From assembly GCA_021324615.1 (NCBI GenBank), contig JAJPIT010000062.1, forward strand, positions 1 to 64,000: a stretch of DNA of 64,000 nt, written 5' to 3'. Of this stretch, positions 24,601 to 34,900 are shown one piece after another; the first letter of the stretch is position 1; every line of letters starts with the position of its first letter. Source of the DNA: Terriglobia bacterium. Its GTDB lineage: Bacteria > Acidobacteriota > Terriglobia > Bryobacterales > Bryobacteraceae. The notes under the pieces are model-generated. The model was not told the origin of the DNA. It ran no database searches and saw only the letters and a list, made by a program, of their open reading frames with translations. A program made the position numbers and the translations under genes.

Positions 24601-25160
24601 GGACGGCGATTTTCGGAGGCACCTTCGATCCCATCCACAACGCGCATCTGGTGGTGGCGCGCGAGGCGGCCGATGCCTTCTCACTCGACCGCGTTTTGTT
24701 TGTTCCGGCGGCGAATCCTCCGCTGAAAAAAGCCGCCGCCAGCTATGAGGATCGCTATCGCATGGTGGAGCTGGCCTGCGCCGCCGACCCGCGCTTCGTG
24801 CCGTCGCGTCTGGAAGAAGGCAGGGAAAAAAGCTACTCGATTCATACCATCGAGCGGGTGAAAGCGATGAACGGCGAGGTTTTTTTCATCATCGGCGCCG
24901 ACGCCTTCGCCGAAATTCGCGGCTGGCACCGCTGGAAGGACGTGGTCAAGGCGGTTGCTTTCATCGTCGTAACGCGGCCGGGGCACGGCTACACTTGTCC
25001 GGATGGCGCGCGCGTGCATCGCCTGGAAACCGTGGCGCTGCCGGTGTCCTCCTCGCAGATCCGGCAGGCGCTGCGGCGCGGCATGACGCCGCCGGAGCTT
25101 CCCGAAAGCGTGGCGGATTATATTTTCGACCGGGGCCTTTACGGCGCGCGCCGGAAATGA
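24597..25160 (+). CDS. nadD: Nicotinate-nucleotide adenylyltransferase
   Basis: 187 aa from the ATG at 24597, which overlaps the kdtA-lpxK stop by 4 nt. It forms deamido-NAD from NaMN and ATP in the cytoplasm. Seen: nucleotidyltransferase start AIFGGTFDPIHNAHL (GGxFxPxHxxH), FVPAANPPLKK, YSIHTIERV, FFIIGADAFAEI, VVTRPG, and the C-terminal SSSQIRQALRRG in the place of the usual ISSTxIR. A longer frame starts at 24273 but lies inside lpxK. Confidence 0.94.
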   Translation: MRTAIFGGTFDPIHNAHLVVAREAADAFSLDRVLFVPAANPPLKKAAASYEDRYRMVELACAADPRFVPSRLEEGREKSYSIHTIERVKAMNGEVFFIIGADAFAEIRGWHRWKDVVKAVAFIVVTRPGHGYTCPDGARVHRLETVALPVSSSQIRQALRRGMTPPELPESVADYIFDRGLYGARRK

Positions 25161-26695
25161 GCCGGCGCGGCGTGATTTTCGCGTACGCGCTGCTGAACGC
25201 GCTGGCGTACAGCTTGCTGCTGCCGCTGTGGGAAGGCTTTGACGAGCCGTTTCACTTCGCCTACGTGCAGACGCTGGCAAACCGCGACGGTTTTCCCGAT
25301 CCGCGGTCGTCCACGCTGTCCGCCGAGGCGGCCCGGGCGGTGCTGCTCGCGCCGGCCAGCATTTCCGTGAAGACGAATCTTCCGGCGGTGGACTCCTACG
25401 ATGATTTTTTTCGCGCGCCGGACTCCGAGCGCGCCCGCGTGCATGGCGAGCTGCTGCGCATCGATCCGAAACTGCGCACGCAGCCATCGCCATTTCTTAA
25501 CTACGAAGCGCACCAGCCGCCGCTTGCCTACGCCATCCTGGCGCTGCCGGAAACCGCGCTGGCGCGCATCCCGCTGCCCTACCGCGTGCTCGCGCTGCGG
25601 GTGAGCGGCGCGGCGATCGGGGTGGTTCTGCTGATCGCGGCGGCCGGGCGATTGACGCGGCAGCTTGGAATCGCTCCGCCGTTTGATGAAGCGGTAATGT
25701 TCGCGGCGCTATCCTCGCAGATGCTGTGGGCGGCGCTGGCTCATGTGGCGAATGACTGGCTGGCTGTGCCGCTGGCGCTGTGGCTGATCGTGCTCACCAT
25801 CGATTACTACAACCAGCCGGCGGCGCGAAGCATCGCGGTTGCCGGTGCGGTTCTCGCGCTCGGCCTGCTCGCCAAGGCGTACCTGCTGGCGTGGGTTCCT
25901 GTGCTGGCCGCGGTCTGCGCGTTTCGCAGACGCTGGCGGGATCTGGCGGTTGCGGCGGCGATCATCGCGGCGGTGGCCGGACCATGGTACGCGCGAAATG
26001 TCGCGCGCTATTCGAGCCTGACCGCGATTCAGGAGATCCGGCAGGGCGCGCATCCAATGGCGGCGGTAAAGGATCTGCGCCCGGCGCGCGTTCCGGCCGC
26101 GGCCGAGGCCGCGGCGCGCTCGGCCCTGTGGACCGGCAACAACAGCTTCCGCGCATTTTCCAAAGCGACGCTGCGCGTTTTGCTGGTCCTCTGGGCGGCC
26201 GCGCTGCTGCTGTGGATCGCGCAGCGCCATCGTGCGGTGGAATGGATCACGCTTCTCTATTCGGGCGCGTTTTTCGCCGCCCTGCTCTACGATGCGGCCC
26301 TTAACGACGCCGTCTCTCATGGCGCGAACGTCAATCCGGCGCCGTGGTACGCGCAGCCGCTTCTGGTCCCCCTCTTATCGCTGGCCTTTCTGGGCGCCGC
26401 GCGCGCCGGGGCGGCCGGAAAATGGATCGCAAGCCTGATAGTGGCGCTGTCCGGCTACGTTCTGATGGCGACCTACTGGGCCAAGCTGATCCCGCTGTAC
26501 AGCGGATTCGAGGCGCGCGCCACGCTTCCGGCGCTGATCCAGCTTTACCGCCGCCCGTCTCAGGTCGCGCACGGGCTTGCGGCGGTGTGTTTTGCGCCGC
26601 CGGCGGCGATTCTTTCGCTCGCGCTGATGGTTGGCCTTCTCGCCATGGGCGAGGCGGCGCGGCTGGCGCGATCGATGGCGCGCGGGAATCCGTGA
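25157..26695 (+). CDS. Multi-spanning membrane glycosyltransferase-like protein (GT39/DUF2142 type)
   Basis: 512 aa from the ATG at 25157, again overlapping the nadD stop by 4 nt. The N-terminal loop LPLWEGFDEPFHFAYVQTLA carries the Asp/Glu pair typical of GT-C polyprenol-sugar transferases, where an acidic loop after helix 1 is catalytic. Roughly ten hydrophobic helices follow, including VLALRVSGAAIGVVLLIAAA, IAVAGAVLALGLLAKAYLLA and LAVAAAIIAAVAGPWYARN (WYARN is a common GT39 loop). It could decorate lipid A, glycans or proteins at the periplasmic face; the genomic link to lipid A synthesis supports an envelope role (inference). Confidence 0.75.
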   Translation: MSRRGVIFAYALLNALAYSLLLPLWEGFDEPFHFAYVQTLANRDGFPDPRSSTLSAEAARAVLLAPASISVKTNLPAVDSYDDFFRAPDSERARVHGELLRIDPKLRTQPSPFLNYEAHQPPLAYAILALPETALARIPLPYRVLALRVSGAAIGVVLLIAAAGRLTRQLGIAPPFDEAVMFAALSSQMLWAALAHVANDWLAVPLALWLIVLTIDYYNQPAARSIAVAGAVLALGLLAKAYLLAWVPVLAAVCAFRRRWRDLAVAAAIIAAVAGPWYARNVARYSSLTAIQEIRQGAHPMAAVKDLRPARVPAAAEAAARSALWTGNNSFRAFSKATLRVLLVLWAAALLLWIAQRHRAVEWITLLYSGAFFAALLYDAALNDAVSHGANVNPAPWYAQPLLVPLLSLAFLGAARAGAAGKWIASLIVALSGYVLMATYWAKLIPLYSGFEARATLPALIQLYRRPSQVAHGLAAVCFAPPAAILSLALMVGLLAMGEAARLARSMARGNP

Positions 26696-26714
26696 ATCGC
26701 GAATCCGCCGCGCT

Positions 26715-28397
26715 TCACGCCTGATAAACGGTGTTTCCACCCACCACGGTCTGGACGATCTCGATATCCTTGATCTTGTCCGGCGCGATCGTGTGCGGAT
26801 CCTCGGCCAGGACCACAAAATCGGCGAGCTTGCCCGGCGTAATCGATCCCTTGATCGGCTCCTCGTGCGAATTGTAGGCTCCGTTGAGCGTGTTGATGCG
26901 GATCGCTTCATCGACGCTCACGCGCTGATTCGCGCCCCAGGTTTCCCCGTTCCAGCCGGTGCGCGTCACCATGCCCTGAATTCCCATGCGCGGATCGAAC
27001 GGGCCGGGGCTGAAATCGGAACCGGCGGCGGCGCGAATGCCGGCGTCGAGAAACGTGCGAAACGCCATGGCGTGCTTCATTCGCTCCTCGCCGTAGAAAT
27101 GAAACTTGTCGGCGTTGTAATAGGCGTAGGAGGTGAACGCCGCGGGAACCGCGTCCAGCGCTTTCATACGGCGGATGATTTCATCGTTGATTAACGTGCA
27201 GTGCGTGATCTTGGGGCGCGCATCGGCGCGCGGGAATAATTTTTGCGCGCGCTCCACCGCGGTGAGAAACATGTCGATGGCCACATCGCCGTTGGCGTGG
27301 CAGTTCACCTGGATGCCGGCGCGATGCACGCGTTCGATCCATTCGTTCAACGAATCCTGCGTTTCGGTGACGTTGCCCTTGTACGTCGTCCCCTCATAGG
27401 GCGTGCTCAGGGCCATGGTGCGCTCGGAAAAAGATCCGTCGATGGTGTGCTCGGAAGTGGCCCCGAAGCGGAGCCATTCATCGCCGAAGCCGGTCTCGAT
27501 TCCCCCCGCGATCATCGCCTCCAGAACCTTGCCGTTGGCTTCGTAGCTCACCCGGTGCAGAAGATCGCCGCGCGCGCGGACCTGCTGCAATGCGAACAGG
27601 TCGCCGGATTCGTGATGGACGCTGGTGAGGCCATAGCGCACGAACTGCTTGGAGATGTAAGCGAGCCCGTCGCGGTTGCGACGTTCGGTTTCCGCCGGCG
27701 TGTAGGTGGGGCGCTTGCCCACGCGGTTCAGCCTGGCCGTGGCGCGGTCGGTGACGCGGCCGTTCAGGTTGCCGTCGGCGTCGCGGTCGAAGGTGCCGCC
27801 CGGCGGATTGGGCGTGTTCTTATTAATATCCGCCATTTCGAAAGCTTTGCTGTTATAGAAGGTCGTATGCCCGCCGCGATGATGCACCGCTACGGGGTGG
27901 TCGCGCGAAACCTGATCCAGATCGTGAATATTCAGCAGGCGATTGTCCTTGACCTTGGTATCGTCGAAGAAGAATCCCTCCACCCACATTCCGGGCGGCG
28001 TCTGCCGGGCCTTGGCGCGAAGCTTGTCGATGATGCTCTGAATGGTCACGAACTCGACCACGTAAGGATTGCCCACCAAGACCTCATAGAGCAGCACGTT
28101 GCCGGTGGCGTGATTGTGACAATCGATGAAGCCGGGCACGATGGTCATCTGTTTTGCGTCGAACATCCGCGTGCTCTTGCCCGCCAGGCCTTTGATTTCA
28201 TCGCTTGCGCCCACGGCAAGGAAGCGGCCGTTCTTCACCGCGAAGGCCTCCGCCCGCGGCGCGCTGGAATCGACCGTATAGACTCTGGCGTTGAAGACGA
28301 TCAGATCCGGATCGCGGGGCTCGGCGGCCAGCCGGCGCACGGCGGCCACTCCCGCACCGGCGATCCCCAAAAATTCACGGCGGCTGTGACGGCTCAT
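26715..28397 (-). CDS. Tat-exported amidohydrolase (YtcJ-like)
   Basis: 560 aa. The N-terminus SRREFLGIAGAGVAA is a twin-arginine signal, so it is exported folded, often with bound metal. Then VYTVDSSAPRAEA, VPGFIDCHNHATGN (HxH), EGFFFDD, HHRGGH, VNCHANGDVAIDMFL, ITHCTLIND, AAGSDFSPGP (final Asp), GSITPGKLADFVVL. This follows the amidohydrolase family 3 layout of YtcJ-like proteins, whose substrates are mostly unknown. AGGAGAAGG lies just before the ATG. It is the first of several exported enzymes here, and it is convergent with the membrane glycosyltransferase gene. Confidence 0.87.
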   Translation of the reverse strand: MSRHSRREFLGIAGAGVAAVRRLAAEPRDPDLIVFNARVYTVDSSAPRAEAFAVKNGRFLAVGASDEIKGLAGKSTRMFDAKQMTIVPGFIDCHNHATGNVLLYEVLVGNPYVVEFVTIQSIIDKLRAKARQTPPGMWVEGFFFDDTKVKDNRLLNIHDLDQVSRDHPVAVHHRGGHTTFYNSKAFEMADINKNTPNPPGGTFDRDADGNLNGRVTDRATARLNRVGKRPTYTPAETERRNRDGLAYISKQFVRYGLTSVHHESGDLFALQQVRARGDLLHRVSYEANGKVLEAMIAGGIETGFGDEWLRFGATSEHTIDGSFSERTMALSTPYEGTTYKGNVTETQDSLNEWIERVHRAGIQVNCHANGDVAIDMFLTAVERAQKLFPRADARPKITHCTLINDEIIRRMKALDAVPAAFTSYAYYNADKFHFYGEERMKHAMAFRTFLDAGIRAAAGSDFSPGPFDPRMGIQGMVTRTGWNGETWGANQRVSVDEAIRINTLNGAYNSHEEPIKGSITPGKLADFVVLAEDPHTIAPDKIKDIEIVQTVVGGNTVYQA

Positions 28398-28451
28398 CTT
28401 CCTTCTCCTGACTTCTCCTGGCGCGCTCTTTATTTTGCCCCATGGAAACGC

Positions 28452-29243
28452 CTAATGCGACTTCGCCATGAATCCGTCGGTCAGTTCGATGCGCGTGCCT
28501 TCCGGATCCAGAATGAAGGCAATTTGCAGCCCTCCGAGCTGGGGCAAAACACGATAGGGAAAATCGAACGGCATTCCCTCGGCGGCCAGTTTCTTTGAAA
28601 ACGCCTCCAGGCCGGCGACTTCAAAACCAATGTGATCGAGCGCGCGGCCCTTGGTGGGCGCCTGCGGCGCGTCAGCCTTGCGGAAATCGAGCTCGCCGCC
28701 GGGAAATTCCGCCGAAAGCCACTGTTCGCGCTTTCCGGCCTTGCCGCTGAATGTTTTCACATACCAGTCGCGCAGTTTTTCCGGATCGGTGGAGACCAGA
28801 TGCATGTGATGGAAGACGATCGGCTTTTGCAGGTTCTCGCCCTCGGTAAATTCCACGCGAACCTTTTCCGGAAACTCCGCCATCACCTGCTTCTTCGCCG
28901 CATTATCCGTGAACGGAACATTGGCGGCGGCCAGCTTGGCCTTGGTGTCGGCATAGCTCTTCACCAGAAAGCCGAAATGATTCACCGTGGAGCCATCGGA
29001 GCCGCCGCTCGGCGGATTGCGCGATTTCTGCACCACGACGAAAATCCCCGGCAGGCGCAGCAGCTCGAGCGATCCGGCGTTGGTCACCTCCGCGCCGAAC
29101 ACGCCGACCCACAGCTTTTTCTGCGCCTCCGGATCGCTGACCATCAGATGAACGTGGCCCATCGACACCCCCGCGGAGTTCGGCGGGGCCAGTTGGGCGA
29201 GCATCGAAAAAGAACAGAACGCAAGCAGCACAAACGGGCGCAT
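28452..29243 (-). CDS. Exported VOC (glyoxalase/bleomycin-resistance fold) protein with two modules
   Basis: 263 aa from the ATG at 29243, giving a signal peptide (FVLLAFCSFSMLAQLAPP). Two vicinal-oxygen-chelate modules are visible: MGHVHLMVSDPEAQKKLWVG through VNHFGFLVKSYADTK (about 28-100), and FHHMHLVSTDPEKLRDWYVK through LDHIGFEVAGLEAF and IAFILDPEGTRIEL (about 145-258). The paired His/Glu positions allow a divalent metal site. The reaction is unknown: isomerase, lyase and dioxygenase activities all occur in the fold. It is divergent from the Gfo/Idh gene, with starts 56 bp apart. Confidence 0.8.
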   Translation of the reverse strand: MRPFVLLAFCSFSMLAQLAPPNSAGVSMGHVHLMVSDPEAQKKLWVGVFGAEVTNAGSLELLRLPGIFVVVQKSRNPPSGGSDGSTVNHFGFLVKSYADTKAKLAAANVPFTDNAAKKQVMAEFPEKVRVEFTEGENLQKPIVFHHMHLVSTDPEKLRDWYVKTFSGKAGKREQWLSAEFPGGELDFRKADAPQAPTKGRALDHIGFEVAGLEAFSKKLAAEGMPFDFPYRVLPQLGGLQIAFILDPEGTRIELTDGFMAKSH

Positions 29244-29286
29244 GGGACATACGCTATCACGAATCGCACGCAACCGGGGAACGAGA

Positions 29287-29292
29287 TACACT
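29287..29292 (+). promoter_or_regulatory. -10-like hexamer of Gfo/Idh gene, leaderless
   Basis: TACACT, 6 nt before the ATG at 29299; gap ACGCGC contains no ribosome-binding site. Confidence 0.4.
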
Positions 29293-29298
29293 ACGCGC

Positions 29299-30444
29299 AT
29301 GACGATCGACGACTTCAGCCGGCGCTCCATCTTGAAAGCCGCCGGATCGGCGGCAATGATCGGCGGATTTCTGAACGCGGGTCCGGCCGCGTACGAACAG
29401 GCCCCGGCGCCGGCGCAGGAGGAAACGCCCAGGCACAAGATTCGCTTCGCCGTCATCGGCCTGGATCACCCCCACATCGACGGCATCACCGATACCATGC
29501 GGCGCGCCGGCGGAGAGTTGGTCTGGGTGTATTCGGACAACGCGCCGGCGCTCGCGGCGTTCCAAAAGCGCTACGGGGATGTGAAGCTCGCCCGCGGCGA
29601 AGAGGAAATTTTGAACGATCCTTCGATTCAGCTCGTCTGTTCGGCGGCGGTGCCCAATCTGCGCGCCCCGCTGGGGGTTCGCGTGATGCGCCGCGGCAAG
29701 GATTTCTTGTGCGATAAGCCGGCGGTCACTTCCTTGGAGCAGCTCGCCGAAGTGCGGCGCGCGGTAAAGGAAACCAGCCGCATGTTCGCGATTTTCTACG
29801 GGCGCCTGGAGTCGCGCGCCACGCTGCACGCGGGCGAGCTGGCCAGAAACGGGGAGATCGGAAAGATCGTGCAGACCATCCAGCTTGCGCCGCACCTGGT
29901 CAACGAAAAGACGCGGCCGGATTGGTTCTGGGATCCGGCGCTGTACGGCGGAACGCTGTGCGACCTCGGCTCGCACCAGGCCGACGAGTTCGTGTATTTC
30001 ACCGGTTCCACGTCAGCCGCAGTGACCATGTCGCGGGTGGCCAACGTGAATCATCCGCACCGGCCGAAATTTCAGGATTTCGGCGACATGATGGTGCAGG
30101 GCAGCGGCGGCCTCGGCTATTTTCGGGTCGATTGGTTCACGCCGGAAACGCTCGGCGTGTTCGGCGACGAGAGAACGTTCATTCTCGGCACCGAAGGCTA
30201 TATGGAAACGCGCAAGACGATCGACATCGCGGGACGCCCCGGCGGCGATCATTTATTTATCGTGAACGGCAAGGGAACGCGCTACATCGACTGCAAGAAA
30301 TTGCCGCTTCCGTTTGGTTCGCAATTCGCCGCCGATATCGTGAATCGCACGCACACGGCGCAGGACCAGGCGGCGGCGCTGCTGGCCGCGGAATTGGTGC
30401 TAAAAGGGCAGAAAAACGCGCGGATTCTGCAAAATTTCGCGTGA
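29299..30444 (+). CDS. Tat-exported Gfo/Idh/MocA-family oxidoreductase
   Basis: 381 aa. Twin-arginine signal (SRRSILKAAGSAAMIGG), so NAD(P) would be bound before export, as in glucose-fructose oxidoreductase. A Rossmann domain follows (IRFAVIGLDHPHIDGI, LVWVYSDN, EEILNDPSIQLV, VPNLRAPLG, FLCDKPAVTSLEQL with the conserved DKP). The C-terminal sheet domain has LYGGTLCDLGSHQADEFVYF (GG...D.G.H). GLDHPH replaces the usual GxGxxG nucleotide loop (G-L-D-H), so cofactor handling may be unusual. Probable role: periplasmic sugar or cyclitol dehydrogenation. Confidence 0.85.
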   Translation: MTIDDFSRRSILKAAGSAAMIGGFLNAGPAAYEQAPAPAQEETPRHKIRFAVIGLDHPHIDGITDTMRRAGGELVWVYSDNAPALAAFQKRYGDVKLARGEEEILNDPSIQLVCSAAVPNLRAPLGVRVMRRGKDFLCDKPAVTSLEQLAEVRRAVKETSRMFAIFYGRLESRATLHAGELARNGEIGKIVQTIQLAPHLVNEKTRPDWFWDPALYGGTLCDLGSHQADEFVYFTGSTSAAVTMSRVANVNHPHRPKFQDFGDMMVQGSGGLGYFRVDWFTPETLGVFGDERTFILGTEGYMETRKTIDIAGRPGGDHLFIVNGKGTRYIDCKKLPLPFGSQFAADIVNRTHTAQDQAAALLAAELVLKGQKNARILQNFA

Positions 30445-30524
30445 TTTCCTCTCTTTGCGCGCATTCAAAATCCCCTCGCCGCGATGCGCCGCCGCTTGCC
30501 CCGGAGTGCGGTAAACTGTTCGCG

Positions 30525-31916
30525 ATGAAAAGCGCCCGCCTGCTGTTCGCCGTCGCCCTGGCAGCCTCCTGCCAGGCGCAACAAATGGACTGGAACAAGA
30601 TCGACGCCGAAGGTCTTCACCATCTTCAGGCGCTGGTACAGATCGACTCCAGCAACGGAATGGAGACTCGCGTCGTCGAGTACGTCAAAAAAGCGCTCGA
30701 CGCCGAAGGCATTCCGTCCATCATCGTGGCGAAAGATCCGAACCGCGCAAACCTCATCGCGCGCATCAAGGGCAACGGTTCGAAGAAGCCGCTGCTGATT
30801 ATGGGACACAGCGACACGGTGAAAGTGGACCCGGCCAAGTGGATCAACTTCGGCCCGTTCAGCGGAACGCTCAGCGGCGGCTACATTTATGGCCGCGGCG
30901 TGATCGACGATAAAAGCGACCTGTTCGCGGCGATGATGACCACCATCCTGCTGAAGCGCACCGGCGTGAAGCTCGACCGCGACGTGATCTTTGTCAGCGA
31001 ATCCGGAGAGGAAGGCGCCTCGGGATTTGGAATCGGCTATCTGGTGAGCGAGCACTGGCCGCAAATTGAACCGGGAGTCTGTCTGGCAGAGGCCGGCGGC
31101 GTGACCCGGCGCGGCAGCAGAGCCGTTTTCGCGACGATTGAAACCACCGAAAAAGTTCCGCGAGGCGCGCGGCTGGTGGCCACCGGCGTTTCCGGGCACG
31201 GGTCCCGGCCGATGCGCAGCAACGCGATCGTTCATCTTTCGCGGGCGGTCGAAAAAATCGCCATGTGGGACCCGCCGATGCGGCTGAACGACACCACCAG
31301 AACGTATTTCGAAAAACTGGCGCAGATCAGCGAGCCGGCCGAGGCCCAGCGCTTCCGCGATCTGTTGAATCCGGCGAAATCGGCCGAAGCGCGCGAGTAC
31401 TTCGCCGAGCATGAGCCGGCGTTTTATTCGATGCTGCACACCTCGATTTCTCCGAATATCATTCAGGGCGGCTACCAGACCAATGTGATTCCGTCGGAAG
31501 CCACGGCGACGCTGGATATCCGCGCTTTGCCGGACGAGGACATGAACGCGTTTTACGCGCTGATGAAAAACGTGATCAATGACCCGGCGGTGCAGGTGGT
31601 CCCCGGCGGGCGCGCGGAGCGTCCGATTCCGCCGCCATCGAGCATCACGTCGGAGGAATATCACGCGCTGGAGGGCGCCTTTCAGAAGGTTTACAACGTG
31701 CCCGTGCTGCCGCTGATGCAGACCGGCGCGACCGACATGGCGCAGGTCCGGGCCAAGGGCGTGCCGTGTTACGGAATCGGGCCGATGGTGGATGAAGAGG
31801 ATGGTCCGCGAGGCTTCGGCATTCACAGCGATCAGGAGCGCCTGCTTGAGGAAGCCGCCTACAAACACCTCCGCCTGTTTTGGGAAGCCGTAACCGCAAT
31901 CGCCGCCGCGCGCTGA
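30525..31916 (+). CDS. Exported M20-family zinc peptidase
   Basis: 463 aa from ATG 30525, with signal peptide (LLFAVALAASCQAQQ). Metal-site residues are in order: LIMGHSDTVKVD (His, general-acid Asp), YGRGVIDDKSD (bridging Asp), FVSESGEEGASG (catalytic Glu, metal Glu), CLAEAGG (metal position) and GFGIHSDQERL (last His). The dimerisation domain is present (VSGHGSRPMRSNAIVH, with the conserved H of the lid). Members cleave short peptides or N-acyl amino acids. It is 80 bp after the Gfo/Idh stop on the same strand. Confidence 0.88.
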   Translation: MKSARLLFAVALAASCQAQQMDWNKIDAEGLHHLQALVQIDSSNGMETRVVEYVKKALDAEGIPSIIVAKDPNRANLIARIKGNGSKKPLLIMGHSDTVKVDPAKWINFGPFSGTLSGGYIYGRGVIDDKSDLFAAMMTTILLKRTGVKLDRDVIFVSESGEEGASGFGIGYLVSEHWPQIEPGVCLAEAGGVTRRGSRAVFATIETTEKVPRGARLVATGVSGHGSRPMRSNAIVHLSRAVEKIAMWDPPMRLNDTTRTYFEKLAQISEPAEAQRFRDLLNPAKSAEAREYFAEHEPAFYSMLHTSISPNIIQGGYQTNVIPSEATATLDIRALPDEDMNAFYALMKNVINDPAVQVVPGGRAERPIPPPSSITSEEYHALEGAFQKVYNVPVLPLMQTGATDMAQVRAKGVPCYGIGPMVDEEDGPRGFGIHSDQERLLEEAAYKHLRLFWEAVTAIAAAR

Positions 31917-31940
31917 TGCAGAACCTTGTGTAAGGAACTC

Positions 31941-34900
31941 CTACCAGACCAGGCGCGCGCCTAACTGGATCTGCCGCGGCAGGTTCGCCTGCGCGGTGAT
32001 CAAGCCGAAGCTGGTGCTGCTCGCCGTCGTGTTCGGGGCCGAAAACGCCGGATGATTCAGCACATTGAAGGCCTCGAAGCGGAGCTGGAAATATGCTTTC
32101 TCGGTGAAATAGAAGCTTTTCAGCAGCGACGCGTCCAAATTATTGATGGCGTCCTGCCGCAGATTGCTGTACGCGGTGGCGAAGGTGCGGATGTGGTATT
32201 GAAACTGATCCGCGCTTTTGGTGTCGAACGCGGATACGTTGAAGGCGTCGCCATTCACCTGCCGCGGATTCACCGTAAGCGGCGTTCCCAGATAAACATA
32301 GTCGCCGGGGCTGGTGGAGCTGCCGTTGGTCCACAGCAGCGGGGCGCCGGTCTGATAGGTGTAGATGCCGTTCAAGTTCCAGCCGCCCAGTAGCATGTTC
32401 ATCCAGCGCGATTGCAGATTCACCAGCTTCCCTTTTCCGATCGGCAGCATGTAGGTCGCCCCGACGACGAAGTGCTCGGGATGATCAAACGGAGAGATTC
32501 TCTTTTCGGGCACCGGATCGGTATCGTTCAGCCAGGAATCCTGCTCGATCAGCTTGGAGAAAATATAGGCGCCGATCAGCGACAGGCCGTGGGAAAGCCG
32601 TTTTTCCACGCGCGCGTTCAGGCTTTCAAAATACGACCGTCCCTGCGTGAGATTCTGCTCGATCACGCCCGTGCTGCCGCTCGCTTCTCCGGCGGGGAAC
32701 TCCGGATATTTCGAAAGAAGCTGCGCGGCGGTGGTGGTGGAGGTGTTCAGGCTGGTGCCCGGCTCCAGGCCCGCGAACGGATTCGGCACCGTCGCGGTCA
32801 AGCTGTTGATCAGGGTTTGATCGCGGACCGGCAGCGTGCTCAGAAACTGCCGCGGGATGACGTTGAGCTGGGTCACCGCGATCGGCAGATGAACCGCGTG
32901 ATTGCCTTCATACATCACCTCGACCAGCAAATCCTTGCCGAAGGTGTGCTCGACGCCGAAGTTCCAGCGCATCGCGTAGGGGCTGGCCATGGACGGATTG
33001 AAGAAGCTGACGGTCTGCCCTAAAAACGTCGCCAGCCCCTGCGACGACCCCACCGGACGCTGGATGCCGCCCGGAAACGGGTCGGAAAGCGTCGCCGCGG
33101 GCGAAAGAAAATTCGACGGCACCACCATGGTGGTGGTCTGGCTGAAACCTTCCTGATCGACGATCGGATTGGACGAATAGGTGCCGTTGATCGCCAGATT
33201 CGCCACCGTGATGGGGGCCACGAACATCGCGAATCCGCCGCGGAACACGGTGGCCCCACCGAGCGCCCGCGGGCTCCAGGCGAATCCGAGGCGGGGGCTG
33301 AACAGGTGCGACGTATTTTGATACGGCGCTCCGCCGCCCGCGGCCGGAAACGTCAGCCCGCCGTTCACCGCGAAGGCATTCGGAGCCAGTTGCGGGATCG
33401 GATTTTTCGCGTAGGCCGCCATGGCCGCCGCGGCGATCGGGCTGGGCTGGTTAAACGCGAACCCATCCACGGTGCGCCCGAACTTTTCCGCGTAAGGCGT
33501 GTCGTGATCGAAGCGCAGGCCGAGATTCAACGTCAGGGTCCGGGTGATGCGCCAGTCGTCCTGCACGAAACCGGCGTAGTAATAGGACGAGTACGAGCCG
33601 TACGAATTCAGATCGATCTGCCCCGCCGTCGGAAGGCCCATCAGGAAGGAAGCAAAGTCCTGGCCGACCACCGTGGTCGAGGAGCTGTTGCTCGCCTGCC
33701 GCACCCATCCGTTGCCGAAGGTGTAGGATCCCGCCGAATTTCCCGTGATGTACGTATTCAGACGATATTGCCGGATATCGACGCCGAATTTCAGCATGTG
33801 CGTCCCCACCGACTTCGCCACGTCGCCGAAAAGCTGATACGACTGCGAAGGGTCCTTGGAGGCGCTGTTGTCACCCAGGCACTGGAAGCTGGTCTGGCTG
33901 CCGCAGCTTCCAAATTGAACGAAAGGCATGACGGCGTACTCGGAAGCCGCCGCGATGTAGGAAGGAAAACCGAGCTGCGTCGGATCGAAGCCCTGACTCG
34001 GCTCATAGTGCACTTCGTTCATCCGCGTGAAGTTCGCGCGCACATCGGCGATGGCCGTGGGCGTAATGGTGTACACCTCATCCACCGTCGCGCCCCAGTT
34101 TTCGCGCGCCAGATCGGTTCCCGTGGCGATGTTGTTGAAGTAGTTGTTTTTCGCCTGAACGCGGTTGTTGTGGCGAATGTCGAAGAACAGGCGGCTGCGG
34201 TCCGACATGTTGTAATCCGCGCGGCCCAGCTCGTTATCGTAGGCGTCGGTGGACAGAAAGTTGCTGACGTAATTGTCAAATCCGTTGGCCCCGAGCGGCG
34301 TGGTGTTCGGCTCCGGGTAATATTTCAAATACGCGATCGCGACCGGATTCAGCAGGGTCGCCGGAATCACGTTGTTGGCGAACGGCTGGCGGGTCACCGT
34401 GCTGCCGTTCAGCACCGCGCTGTAGGGATTATAAAGCGTGTAATTCAGGGCCGAAAAATCGCCTTTGCGCTCGGCATCGGTGGGAACGGTGGTGTAATTC
34501 GACGTCGAGTTGCCCAGAGTGCTGTTGTTGGGCTGCGCGTCGTTCAGCTTTTCGAAGGCGAAAAACCAGAACAGCCGGTTGCGGCCGTTGAAGATTTTCG
34601 GAAGCAGCACCGGTCCGCCGGCCGTCAGCCCATATTGATTGAAATGCGTCACCGGAACCGCCGCGCCGGCCCGGTTCGTGAAAAAATTCACGGCGTCCAG
34701 GCGCGACGCCTGCGTGAATTCGTACATCGATCCGTGAAAGGAGTTGGTGCCCGTCTTGAGGATCTGGTTGGCGGTGCCCGCTCCGGTGTGCCCGTAGGCC
34801 GCGTCGTTGTCGAACGCCTTCACCCGCACTTCCTGCACCGCGTCCTGCGGCGGGCTGTAGGCCAGCCGGTTATCCCAGGTCGCGTCTGGCGAGCCATCGA

